A stretch of DNA of 64,000 nt from Marinirhabdus sp963799365. Lineage in GTDB: Bacteria; Bacteroidota; Bacteroidia; Flavobacteriales; Flavobacteriaceae. A model generated the notes under the pieces. It ran no database searches. It was given only the letters and a program-made list of their open reading frames with translations, and had not been told where the DNA came from. Positions 28,350 to 36,608 of the stretch are shown here, in pieces. Both the position numbers and the translations under genes were made by a program. The stretch is taken from assembly GCA_963799365.1 (NCBI GenBank), contig CAWCWV010000015.1, positions 1 through 64,000 on the forward strand, read 5' to 3'. Numbering within the stretch: the first letter of the stretch is position 1; the number at the start of each line of letters is the position of its first letter.

Positions 28350-29510
28350 TCAATCATATTCGCTGATACCATAGAGAAGTTGTTTTAATTTACTACCGTT
28401 TATCTCGATAGGCTTGTAGGCAGTGTTGAATTTTTCTATGGATAGGGCGATGTTGCTTTTTAATGTTTTATATTCTATGGGGATTTTACTGCTACATTGT
28501 TGTTCGTTTTCATAACTATTAAGCATGATGCCGAACTTTTCATAAAACTTGGAGCCTTGGTCAATAAAAGCATTATACTGGGTAATAAATTGCAACAATC
28601 GGTCTATGGGAAACTGGAGATTAATTTGCATCGTTCTTACTTTTGAGGGCTTATCACCAGCTGTAATAGTTGCATTTAATGTGTCCAGATACTTATTTAA
28701 GTCATCGCTTATGATACTCCAATCGTCATTTTCCCTACATTTTTTAAGGGCTGTTTTGTAATTAATGGGTTGTGTGTACATCTTAAATAGTTGTTCCAAC
28801 TCTATCATAATGCTTTCGTTGCTTTTTTGAAGGAATGCTGTTTCAAAATAAATAGTATTAAGATCGTTGTGCATTCTCAAGGTAAAATCCAGAATACATT
28901 CTACATTTTGGAGACTGGTTTCTTTTTCAAGTTTGGACGCTTGGTCATTGGTAAATAGTGATACTATTGAATGTACTACAGATGTATAAATATTATTTCC
29001 CAATAGGGAAGAAAGTGTAAAACCAGTTTTTTTGTCCTGCTTATTCTTTAGCAATTCTTTTATATTTTTGAAATCATCGTATTGGTTGGGGTTGGATATT
29101 TGATTTATTTCGTTTAATGTGCTCACGGTAGCAAAGTGGTGGTCAAGGGCTAGCGTTTTTTCGTAAAGAATTTTGATTATTTGCAAGCCTTTAAGGTATC
29201 TGATTTTAGCAATATCTGATAGATAGAGACTTGTATCAAGAACAATTGTTTCTTTAATGGTTTCCTTTTCTAACAGCCAGTTTATTTTTTCTTCTGTTGT
29301 TTGAGCACCTTTTAGTTTTTGACGTACTGTTTGTAGTTCATTTTCGAGCGTTGCTTGCTGTATTTTAAAACGAATGGAGCGCTCGTTGACATCTACATAT
29401 AATGCTTCTAGAATTGCATCGATTTCATCGTTTACTAGAGTATTAGCTTGCAAGCAAAATATGAAACCGATATTTAATAAAAATGCTATGGTAAGCAGTA
29501 GACGCATCAT
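28350..29510 (-). CDS. secreted protein of unknown function, helical
   Basis: 386 residues. The signal peptide ends near residue 22 (FIFCLQA). Residues about 40-90 form a predicted coiled coil (KIQQATLENELQTVRQKLKGAQ), and the rest is mostly helical without a recognised domain. The gene starts 1 base after the stop of the gene upstream, so the two form one translation unit. Not recognised. It is the last gene of an AT-rich minus-strand cluster that lies opposite an AraC-type regulator. Confidence 0.75.
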   Translation of the reverse strand: MMRLLLTIAFLLNIGFIFCLQANTLVNDEIDAILEALYVDVNERSIRFKIQQATLENELQTVRQKLKGAQTTEEKINWLLEKETIKETIVLDTSLYLSDIAKIRYLKGLQIIKILYEKTLALDHHFATVSTLNEINQISNPNQYDDFKNIKELLKNKQDKKTGFTLSSLLGNNIYTSVVHSIVSLFTNDQASKLEKETSLQNVECILDFTLRMHNDLNTIYFETAFLQKSNESIMIELEQLFKMYTQPINYKTALKKCRENDDWSIISDDLNKYLDTLNATITAGDKPSKVRTMQINLQFPIDRLLQFITQYNAFIDQGSKFYEKFGIMLNSYENEQQCSSKIPIEYKTLKSNIALSIEKFNTAYKPIEINGSKLKQLLYGISEYD

Positions 29511-29511
29511 A

Positions 29512-29943
29512 TCATTCCAGATTAAAAGTTATGGTGAAAGTATCTTTTGTAATTAGAATAGGATATGATCCTTTTGCTAATGAAATTTGACTACCATTTT
29601 TTGATAATAATTCTTTGATATCGTATGGTAATAAATAGGACTGAGATATATTAAAGTAATATGTTTTAGATAAATTAAGATTGTTTGGATTTATTCCCGT
29701 GATCTTTTGCTGTTCTAGTGCTGTTAAATTTTCACGTGCTACAGTAATCGTTAGGGTATTATTTAGATTCCATACAAGTGTCGAATTACTTTGTGAACGG
29801 CTGGTATTATCTATATCGCAAATACCTTGTTTGCCGTCGCAATGGAAGCCGTTGAACGAAGTAGTTACTAGAATAGATTTACTTTGGGAAAGGCATTCAA
29901 AGCCAAAATACAGCAATAGGAGGCTTATAATATATGTTTTCAT
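29512..29943 (-). CDS. small secreted protein of unknown function
   Basis: 143 residues. The signal peptide MKTYIISLLLLYFGFECLSQ is followed by a beta-rich domain with two cysteines close together (FHCDGKQGICDID) that could form a disulfide. No known family recognised. It is adjacent to the helical secreted protein gene and probably cotranscribed, so the two may act together in the periplasm or at the surface. Confidence 0.7.
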   Translation of the reverse strand: MKTYIISLLLLYFGFECLSQSKSILVTTSFNGFHCDGKQGICDIDNTSRSQSNSTLVWNLNNTLTITVARENLTALEQQKITGINPNNLNLSKTYYFNISQSYLLPYDIKELLSKNGSQISLAKGSYPILITKDTFTITFNLE

Positions 29944-30010
29944 TTTTTAAATTTTAAATAGGGGAGTTAGCTGAATTAATTACCTAATAAAATTTTTAAT
30001 TGAAAGCAAT

Positions 30011-30739
30011 TTATTCACCAATTTGGTAGCCGCGATCTTTTAATCCTTGGAGGATCCCAGATGTATGGGCGTCTCCATATATTATAGCAATTTTATTATG
30101 TGTTTCAATATCAATTCTACTTAATATAATCTCATTTCTAAAATCTTGAATGACATCATTTATAACTTCTCTAGTTACCTTAAATTTAGGACATATTGTT
30201 TCTTCTGTATAGTTAGTTTCAAAGTCACAAGGAACTAATTGTATTTTACCATATTTTGTTTCATAATAATTTATGAGTTCTTCTAAAGTAGCATCAACAT
30301 TTTCAGATTTTTCAAGAGGTACGCCAAGATTTGTATAAGAAGGTTGGTCCATAATTTCTTTTTTAAGTTTGATTCTATATTTTTTTCCTAATATAGAATC
30401 AACAATATTCTTGTAACCAGAGCTTGCTACAGGGCTTCCCATAAACTTTCTATATTTTCTTAGCAAAGTATCATTGGCACCATCTGCTTTTACTTTTTCA
30501 ACATAAAAAAAATAATTAAGAGTAGATAGGGAATCGATTTTACTACTAAGATCCTCATAATACTGCGGGGTTCCAAGATGGTGTGTTGGTAACAAAACTA
30601 TTTCCATTGAAGTAGACTTTGCGGTATGAAGTTTTGCGATTTCGTCATACACTCCCACAGCTTGAAATCCAGCATTTATTATTAAATTTTTGCAACCAAA
30701 AAGGATAAAAATGCACATTGATAAAATTAGATACTTCAT
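30011..30739 (-). CDS. lipoprotein with TraB/TIKI-like features
   Basis: 242 residues with a lipoprotein signal, MKYLILSMCIFILFGC (C16). Near the N-terminus IVLLPTHHLGTPQYYEDLSS is followed by a strand ending FFYVEKV, and near the C-terminus comes IAIIYGDAHTSGILQGLKDRGY. The TIKI/TraB/GumN protease fold has GTxHxG... near the start, an E on the following strand and a GxxHxxGI block near the end; this gene fits that order. The match is remote and from memory. A lipid-anchored peptidase is a plausible but unproven role. Confidence 0.6.
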   Translation of the reverse strand: MKYLILSMCIFILFGCKNLIINAGFQAVGVYDEIAKLHTAKSTSMEIVLLPTHHLGTPQYYEDLSSKIDSLSTLNYFFYVEKVKADGANDTLLRKYRKFMGSPVASSGYKNIVDSILGKKYRIKLKKEIMDQPSYTNLGVPLEKSENVDATLEELINYYETKYGKIQLVPCDFETNYTEETICPKFKVTREVINDVIQDFRNEIILSRIDIETHNKIAIIYGDAHTSGILQGLKDRGYQIGE

Positions 30740-30786
30740 AATGTATATTTTATAAAATTAAAAATGATATTTAAAACTTGATTCTT

Positions 30787-30854
30787 AAAATGAACGCAAT
30801 CCAATTTTATTTCTATTTTTTAAAAAATATTATAATTGCTATTGCGTTCATTTT
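30787..30854. repeat. 14-bp perfect inverted repeat with a 40-base loop
   Basis: AAAATGAACGCAAT (30787-30800) and ATTGCGTTCATTTT (30841-30854) pair without mismatch; the enclosed 40 bases are almost pure A+T. T-runs follow on both strands, so it could be a bidirectional terminator with an unusual loop, or a miniature inverted-repeat element. It lies between two genes of the same strand. Confidence 0.7.
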
Positions 30855-30880
30855 TTTAAATTAGACTTGATAATTATTTA

Positions 30881-31450
30881 TCATAATATAGTAATTATTA
30901 AAACAATGATTGCTTGAAGGATTTGTGCTCCTCCACCATTTCCAAATATTTGATTTAAATGACACCATAGTTGCCACCACTTACATTTTCCTCTTGTTGA
31001 ATTAAGTAAGGAATTATTATTCAACAATTGACCATTGTTTCCAAATAATGCAATTTCAGCATCGAGCACACTTTTATTTTGATCTTTACTATAATCGTTA
31101 ATGAACAATACCGCTTTTCCAAATGTTTTGTAATCGACATTATCTAGCATTTCTTTTGAAGTATAGTTAGCAACTAACAATTGATATGATTTTGACAAAA
31201 GATTTTCGCCTTCAGTGGGTACTGGTGGTAAAGTATAATTTGGAAGTACTACATCTCCAAAAAATACTTTTTTCTTAAACTCATTATAGGTGTCACCTCG
31301 TGTATAAGCAGGTCGAACATTATCTACAAAAGCAACAAATCCTTGTTTCAAGGCAGATTTTACAGACTCTTCTGTATATTTTTTCTGAGCCAAGCCAACA
31401 ACAGTTGACATCAATACCAAGATTAAAATAGTTTTTTTTAAACTTTTCAT
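30881..31450 (-). CDS. secreted protein with hydrophobic C-terminus, unknown function
   Basis: 189 residues with a signal peptide (about 1-21). The middle is soluble. Near the end KCKWWQLWCHLNQIFG has two cysteines eight residues apart and four aromatics, followed by GNGGG and a hydrophobic tail of about 16 residues to the last amino acid. This tail could anchor the protein in a membrane or act as a secretion or self-association signal. Not recognised. It is the first gene of the cluster, and its mRNA leader contains a two-tier hairpin at 31489-31545. Confidence 0.7.
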   Translation of the reverse strand: MKSLKKTILILVLMSTVVGLAQKKYTEESVKSALKQGFVAFVDNVRPAYTRGDTYNEFKKKVFFGDVVLPNYTLPPVPTEGENLLSKSYQLLVANYTSKEMLDNVDYKTFGKAVLFINDYSKDQNKSVLDAEIALFGNNGQLLNNNSLLNSTRGKCKWWQLWCHLNQIFGNGGGAQILQAIIVLIITIL

Positions 31451-31488
31451 AATATAAAATTTTAAAATTACCTACTCATTCGCTTTTC

Positions 31489-31545
31489 GGTTACCGCGGC
31501 TTGGATTTACGTGCCTGGCTTGGCACGGAAATTAACCTTTGGTTA
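31489..31545 (-). promoter_or_regulatory. two-tier hairpin in the leader of the 189-residue protein gene
   Basis: CGTGCC (31510-31515) and GGCACG (31522-31527) form an inner hairpin. TAACC at 31533-31537 can pair either with GGTTA at 31489-31493, enclosing the inner hairpin, or with GGTTA at 31541-31545, giving a short local hairpin. Two alternative structures are typical of regulated leaders, but the stems are only five pairs long. Confidence 0.4.
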
Positions 31546-31632
31546 TCTTCTTAAAATTATATATATTAGCTAAAGATATGAACAAAAGTTTATTTCTACA
31601 CACACTTTGAGAGCTTCTACCTGGTAGGAGCT
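31539..31632 (+). promoter_or_regulatory. candidate promoter, mini-ORF and hairpin
   Basis: TTG (31539-31541), a 20-base spacer and TATATTAG (31562-31569, one mismatch to consensus) precede ATG at 31578. The frame MNKSLFLHTL ends at 31610. A hairpin AGCT-T-CTA/TAG-G-AGCT follows at once (31612-31632), then TTTCTCTATTTT. The layout resembles a leader peptide with an attenuator, but the only downstream gene begins 350 bases away. Confidence 0.3.
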
Positions 31633-31694
31633 TTCTCTATTTTATTGGTTATTTCATTGTCACTGATTATATATTTTGGTTAGACATTTTAATT

Positions 31695-31758
31695 AAACCG
31701 CCTTAATCCGTTACTCACAACTCCCCAGTTACCTGAGCACGTTTGGGGCGGTTTTTTT
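31695..31758 (+). terminator. terminator-like hairpin with long loop
   Basis: AAACCGCC (31695-31702) pairs with GGCGGTTT (31747-31754), followed by T's. The loop is 44 bases. CCCCA (31723-31727) can instead pair with TGGGG (31744-31748), which competes for part of the 3' arm. This could be the end of a small RNA transcribed from inside the control region. Confidence 0.5.
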
Positions 31759-31818
31759 GAAATTAATAGTTTAAAGGTGTGCTATAATTTCCTAATAATC
31801 AAGGGAATGTACCCGCCT

Positions 31819-31848
31819 TTCACGAATTAACTACCCGTAATTCGTGAA
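31819..31848. promoter_or_regulatory. perfect 10-bp inverted repeat, possible operator
   Basis: TTCACGAATT (31819-31828), a 10-base spacer, AATTCGTGAA (31839-31848). Dyad centre spacing of about two helical turns suits a dimeric DNA-binding protein. It is 131 bases upstream of the AraC-type regulator gene, which could be its ligand. Confidence 0.5.
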
Positions 31849-31978
31849 TTCCGACGAGTAAATAAGTGCCTAAGAGACTGTATTTTAAGTATTTACAAAA
31901 TTGGTGTGGCCCGTAAAGTCTTCTGAGGGTTTTTGAGCTTCTAATTTTACTATATTTATGTAGGGGAATTCTTAAATT

Positions 31979-33733
31979 ATGAATCATCAAATAATCCGTT
32001 CAATTCGTACCACGCTCATTTTATGTATGTGCATCTGTCTAGGATGCATTGCGCAAAATTTTGAGCAGTCTTACCTGGATAATTTAGGAGATGAGCCTTT
32101 ACTCACATTATTCGATACAAATAATGGAGACTCTACGGTGCAAGAAAAAATAGCCAGAACCTACTTAGATCGTGCCCGTAAACAAAATGATACCATTAAA
32201 ATGGCGCGTGGCTATGATCGCCTGGCCCGTATTTTTCATCCTGAGAAGAATATAGTGTTTGCGGATAGTGTGATTGAGGTTTCAAGAAATCAAAAGCATA
32301 AGTTTTATCCGGCTATGGGATATTTTTTGAAAGGATATAACTATAAAAATTTAGATGACTTTAATAATTTTTTTATCAATACAAGATTGGGTCATGATAT
32401 AGCTGTAAAATCTGAAAATATTTCTTTACAAATATATGCTGCTAATAATTTAGTTTTTTTTAAATCAATTTGGGGTGATAAGGAGAGTGCTTTACAATTA
32501 CAAAGAAAAACGCAAAAATTAGTATTTTCAAAATTTTTTAGAGATAAAAAGCACGAGGAGGTTAGAAAATCAAGAAGTTTTGATGTTGATAGTTTGTTGA
32601 GATATGACATCATTCAATCATACCGTAATATGACACATTGCTTTGTTAATTTAAGACAATTAGATTCTGCAAGAATCTATAATCAATTGTTACGAAATTA
32701 TTCAAAAAATTACAAAATAAACAACTCTAACAAATTCATTGCTTGGTCCTATGTTACTGAAATGGAAATTAACTTTTATGATAAAAAATATAATAAAGTT
32801 AAAGAAATAGGTAGTAATCTAATAATTAATGACACTATAATAAATGAGAATCTCCTTCGAGACGTTAAAATATTCTTAGGTTTGGCAGAATACGAATTAG
32901 ATAATAAAATAGAAGCTATAATTTATCTAAAACAAGTAGATTCTTTATTTATTGAAAATAAAGTTATAGATTATTTTCCTTACGAACGTTTAGTATACGT
33001 CAAGCTTTTAGATCAGAGTAAATCGATTAATTCAATAAAAGAGCAGATGCAGTATTTAGAAAAACTCCTTTTCATTGATAGTATACAAAAAAATAGATAT
33101 AATTTTTTTGATTCGCGAATGATCAAAGATTATGAAACTCCATTGTTGTTAGCAGAAAAAGAAAATTTAATAATACAATTAAAAAAAGAAAACCAAACCC
33201 CAGATCCAAAATTTTATATAGCATTGTCTGCCTTAATTACCTCTCTTTGTTTATTATTCTATTATGTAAGGAAACGTTTGGTTTATAAAAGAAGATTCGA
33301 AAAATTACTTGCGCAAAGAAATGAGAAGAGTGTTTTGCCATTATATGAAAATAGCACGCAAATCGAACTCTCTACAGATGTAGTAGAAGAAATCCTAGAA
33401 AAACTTGAGCGTTTTGAACGGCAACATAAATATCTAGACTCAGATATTACTTTACAAAGCCTGGCAAAAAAATTTAAAACCAATTCAAATTATCTTTCCA
33501 GAGTAATTAATTTAAAACTAGAAAAAAACTTTTCGCAATATTTACATGAACTTCGAATAAGCTATGCGGTAGATGAGTTATTTAGTAAAAAATCATATAG
33601 GAAATACACCATAAAGGCCATTGCAGAGGAATGTGGTTATAAAAGTGCCGAGTCTTTTTCTAAAGCTTTTTACAAAATTCACGGAATTTATCCGTCCTAT
33701 TATCTTATGAAATTAGAAAAGAATATTGGATGA
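31979..33733 (+). CDS. membrane-bound AraC-type regulator with TPR-like sensor
   Basis: 584 residues. An N-terminal signal or anchor (about 1-26) is followed by a helical repeat region of TPR type (about 50-390, periplasmic), one transmembrane helix (about 412-429), a short linker, and an AraC HTH domain (about 482-580) with SLAKKFKTNSNYLSRVINLK and IAEECGYKSAESFSKAFYKIHGIYP. This architecture is a one-component sensor common in Flavobacteria: a signal on the outside controls DNA binding inside. It is divergent from the secreted-protein cluster (28350-31450), the obvious candidate target. Its coding sequence is unusually A/T-rich. Confidence 0.85.
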   Translation: MNHQIIRSIRTTLILCMCICLGCIAQNFEQSYLDNLGDEPLLTLFDTNNGDSTVQEKIARTYLDRARKQNDTIKMARGYDRLARIFHPEKNIVFADSVIEVSRNQKHKFYPAMGYFLKGYNYKNLDDFNNFFINTRLGHDIAVKSENISLQIYAANNLVFFKSIWGDKESALQLQRKTQKLVFSKFFRDKKHEEVRKSRSFDVDSLLRYDIIQSYRNMTHCFVNLRQLDSARIYNQLLRNYSKNYKINNSNKFIAWSYVTEMEINFYDKKYNKVKEIGSNLIINDTIINENLLRDVKIFLGLAEYELDNKIEAIIYLKQVDSLFIENKVIDYFPYERLVYVKLLDQSKSINSIKEQMQYLEKLLFIDSIQKNRYNFFDSRMIKDYETPLLLAEKENLIIQLKKENQTPDPKFYIALSALITSLCLLFYYVRKRLVYKRRFEKLLAQRNEKSVLPLYENSTQIELSTDVVEEILEKLERFERQHKYLDSDITLQSLAKKFKTNSNYLSRVINLKLEKNFSQYLHELRISYAVDELFSKKSYRKYTIKAIAEECGYKSAESFSKAFYKIHGIYPSYYLMKLEKNIG

Positions 33734-33743
33734 TGGAAAGTGA

Positions 33744-34271
33744 TTAGCGAAATAAATCCAAAATTTGTTGCCAAAAGGTTCTTTTTTGTCCCAGTTCTTC
33801 TTCGAATTGAGCCAAATTATCTCCTCTTAATTTATTAAATAATTTTGCTCTTACTAAATACATAGCTGGAACTAAGACCATCATTAAAGGAAGAATATAG
33901 ATTAATTCTACTTCATCATAACCTCCACTTTCATTAATTAAACCCCAAAGCTGAAAAGAATACATAGCTATTGGCACTAAAATAATCCAGTGCCACCAGT
34001 GCTTACAAGTCCAAAACCATATAATTAATAAATATAATGGGATTATCTTTCCAGTTAAATACCAGGTATAAGCAGTCCAATCTGGGAAACTAGTAGTAAG
34101 TTCAAAAAAAGAAGTTTCCCAAACGTTTGACGTTGGGAAACTTTTGTATGAATAAAATAAAAAGGGTGCAATTGCAATTAATACAACTATTAATCCACCC
34201 AAAAATAACGAACCTCTACCCTTGGCGTGGTACAGGCCATGTTCCGTCGTGTTGTTGTTCTGTTGTGTCAT
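33744..34271 (-). CDS. four-helix membrane protein of unknown function
   Basis: 175 residues from MTQQNNNTTEHG; an ATG 11 codons upstream is also in frame. Predicted helices: about 20-43 (GSLFLGGLIVVLIAIAPFLF), about 76-92, about 98-116 and about 125-145, with an amphipathic C-terminal tail. Tryptophan-rich loop CKHWWHW. No family recognised. Its start lies inside the gene of a small lipoprotein in another frame (56-base overlap), so translation is probably coupled. Confidence 0.7.
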   Translation of the reverse strand: MTQQNNNTTEHGLYHAKGRGSLFLGGLIVVLIAIAPFLFYSYKSFPTSNVWETSFFELTTSFPDWTAYTWYLTGKIIPLYLLIIWFWTCKHWWHWIILVPIAMYSFQLWGLINESGGYDEVELIYILPLMMVLVPAMYLVRAKLFNKLRGDNLAQFEEELGQKRTFWQQILDLFR

Positions 34272-34356
34272 TATCTTCGATACTTTCAGGAGTACAAGAT
34301 ACAAATAAAGTTGCTCCGAAGATCGCTGCTAAAAATAGGTAATTCTTAAGTTTCAT
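34216..34356 (-). CDS. 46-residue lipoprotein
   Basis: A frame of 46 codons plus stop that is easily missed because of its size. It starts MKLKNYLFLAAIFG and has a lipobox LFVSC with the lipidated cysteine at 21. The mature part is only 26 residues, TPESIEDNDTTEQQHDGTWP with a short end, acidic and proline-tailed. Similar tiny lipoproteins with acidic mature parts occur in other Flavobacteria as I recall. It overlaps the membrane protein gene at its 3' end. Confidence 0.65.
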   Translation of the reverse strand: MKLKNYLFLAAIFGATLFVSCTPESIEDNDTTEQQHDGTWPVPRQG

Positions 34357-34540
34357 AATACTAGTTTTTGTGAGGTTTATAGTACAAACATATCACGAAA
34401 AAACACAAGTATTAGGACTATTATCGCCGTATCTTAGTAAGTTTGGCTTTAGGCAAAGAAAGATACGCTTAAAAGTATTCGATTTGGGGCAAATTCACTT
34501 AAGGATAACTACTATTATATGTCTAGCTGCGGTCTTTATT

Positions 34541-34954
34541 TCATAGGCAATTCTCTATATATACGGTTCTACTCCCATTTTGGTTTTTAGTTAGTTGTAT
34601 TTTTGTTGCCATATCAGGCAATAATGTTTCTATTTTTTCTGGCCACTCGATAAAACACCAATGACCAGCATCTAAATAATCTTCTATTCCAATATCCAAC
34701 GCTTCTTCCTCACTTTCCAATCGGTAACAATCAAAGTGATATAGCTTCTCATTGGATAGTCCATATTCATTTACAATAGAGAATGTTGGACTGCTTAAAG
34801 CTTCATTTACACCTAGTTGTTGTGCCAAAACATTAATAAAAGTGGTTTTGCCAACACCCATCGCTCCATAAAATAAAAAGGTCTTTGTCTTGGCTTCCAA
34901 TAGCACTTTACCAGCAACTTCAGGTAATTCTTGTAGTGTAAAGGTTAGTTTCAT
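34541..34954 (-). CDS. tsaE: tRNA t6A biosynthesis ATPase TsaE
   Basis: TsaE hydrolyses ATP to drive the TsaD-TsaB complex that forms N6-threonylcarbamoyl-adenosine on tRNAs reading ANN codons. The Walker A motif is GAMGVGKTTF (about 30-39), then SSPTFSIVNEY, YHFDCYRL, and the closing FIEWPEK, all typical. Length (137 residues) is normal. A start four codons upstream (MLSHMKLTF) is possible; the second methionine fits better. It lies just downstream of porX, as in other Flavobacteria. Confidence 0.93.
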   Translation of the reverse strand: MKLTFTLQELPEVAGKVLLEAKTKTFLFYGAMGVGKTTFINVLAQQLGVNEALSSPTFSIVNEYGLSNEKLYHFDCYRLESEEEALDIGIEDYLDAGHWCFIEWPEKIETLLPDMATKIQLTKNQNGSRTVYIENCL

Positions 34955-35057
34955 ATGGCTCAACAAAAGCGAATATATGTCATTTATACGATAATAAACA
35001 AATATTACCGATGAAATTCATTTATTGAGGAATATTCCTACAAATATAAGATAAATT

Positions 35058-36608
35058 TTACTGTTTTGGTTCTAAAACTGCAAAAGGTATGATCATTTCT
35101 TCTAAGGAAACGCCTCCATGCTGGTAAGTATTTCTATAATATCCTACGTAATGATTGTAGTTGTTGGGATAGGCGAAGAATAAATCGCCTTTAGCAAATA
35201 TAAAAGAGCTGCTCATATTAATGGTAGGAAGGTGAATTGTTTTTGGGTTCTTTGCAGCCAACACATCTTTATCTTCGTAAGTAAGGCTTTTCCCAGTTTT
35301 GTATCTTAAATTTAAACTCGTGTTCTTATCCCCGATAACTTTACTTGGGTTTTTCACATTAATTGTCCCGTGATCTGTTGTTATTATTAGTCTGAAGCCA
35401 AGATTAGAGGCTTGCGTAATGATTTCCATAAGCGGGCTGTTCTTAAACCAACTTTGAGTTAGGGAACGGTAGGATTTATCGGTAGAAGCTAATTCTTTTA
35501 TCACTTCCATTTCGGTTTTGGAGTGTGAAAGCATGTCTACAAAATTATAAACTACAGCAATTAAATCTTCATCTTTATGACTTTTAAAGCTATCTGAAAG
35601 TTTTTTCCCTTGTTTTAAACTGGAAATTTTATGGTAACTCCAGTTTAAATTTTTGCCCAATCGTTTTAATTGCGCCTCAAGAAATTGCTTTTCAAACATG
35701 TTTTTACCACCTTCTTCAGTGTCATTCAGCCAAAAGTCTGGATGTAATTTCTCCATTTCGCTTGGCATTAAGCCAGAAAAAATAGCATTTCTGGCATACT
35801 GAGTAGCTGTAGGAAGAATACTGCAAAACATTTCTTCTTTGGTCTTTTTATAAGTGTTGGCTACATATGGCTCAAAGGCTTTCCATTGGTCATAACGTAA
35901 ATTATCAACCACTACAAGTAAAGCAGGGCCTTTGTCTACTTCTGGCATAATACGTTCTCTAAATAAGGTGTGCGACATAATAGGTGCGTCACCATCATTT
36001 TCAAACCATGAAGGATAATTTTTGTCTATAAATTTGCAGAACTGCGTGTTGGCTTCTGTTTTTTGAGATTCTAAAATTTCAAACATACCTGTATCTTCAA
36101 TATCTTCTAGTTGCAATTCCCAATAGACTAATTTCTGGTACAACTCTACCCAACCTTCGTAAGAATTTATCGTAGACATGTCCATTGCAATTTTTCTAAA
36201 TTCCTGCTGATAGCTAGACGTCGTCTTTTCTGAAATTAATCTGGAGTGATCTAAATTCTTTTTTAAACTTAATAATATCTGGTGCGGATTAACAGGTTTA
36301 ATGAGATAATCGGCTATTTTACTGCCAATTGCCTCTTCCATAATATATTCCTCTTCACTTTTGGTGATCATCACAACGGGAAGAGAAGCTTGTTTTTCCT
36401 TTAGTTCGGCTAGTGTTTCAAGTCCTGTGAGTCCTGGCATATTTTCATCCAAAAAAACGATATCAAAATTCTCTTTTTCAATTTCCTCTAAAGCTTCAGT
36501 ACCACTTTTGGCTGTGGTTACTTTGTAATTCTTGTTTTCTAAGAAGATGATGTGAGGTTTTAGTAAATCTATTTCGTCGTCAACCCAAAGTACTTTTATA
36601 TCGTTCAT
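35058..36608 (-). CDS. porX: T9SS response regulator PorX
   Basis: PorX (516 residues) is the response regulator that, with the PorY kinase, controls type IX secretion. The receiver domain (1-120) has D10-D11, phospho-acceptor D54 in VFLDENMPG and the lysine in DYLIKPVN. The rest (about 165-512) is an alkaline-phosphatase-like PglZ domain, with ALLVVVDNLRYDQW, NAIFSGLMPSEM, and ITTDHGTINV holding metal ligands. In known PorX this domain is a phosphodiesterase. porY is not in the window. A T9SS cargo gene is present at 16557. Confidence 0.95.
   Translation of the reverse strand: MNDIKVLWVDDEIDLLKPHIIFLENKNYKVTTAKSGTEALEEIEKENFDIVFLDENMPGLTGLETLAELKEKQASLPVVMITKSEEEYIMEEAIGSKIADYLIKPVNPHQILLSLKKNLDHSRLISEKTTSSYQQEFRKIAMDMSTINSYEGWVELYQKLVYWELQLEDIEDTGMFEILESQKTEANTQFCKFIDKNYPSWFENDGDAPIMSHTLFRERIMPEVDKGPALLVVVDNLRYDQWKAFEPYVANTYKKTKEEMFCSILPTATQYARNAIFSGLMPSEMEKLHPDFWLNDTEEGGKNMFEKQFLEAQLKRLGKNLNWSYHKISSLKQGKKLSDSFKSHKDEDLIAVVYNFVDMLSHSKTEMEVIKELASTDKSYRSLTQSWFKNSPLMEIITQASNLGFRLIITTDHGTINVKNPSKVIGDKNTSLNLRYKTGKSLTYEDKDVLAAKNPKTIHLPTINMSSSFIFAKGDLFFAYPNNYNHYVGYYRNTYQHGGVSLEEMIIPFAVLEPKQ

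Larger units (their letters stand above)
31451..31978. other. 528-bp divergent control region
   Basis: No protein gene of normal size is seen. From left to right it holds a two-tier hairpin in the leader of the minus-strand gene, a short frame followed by a hairpin on the plus strand, a terminator-like hairpin with a 44-base loop, and a perfect 10-bp inverted repeat about 130 bases before the regulator gene. Base composition is AT-rich like the cluster on its left. Confidence 0.7.
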
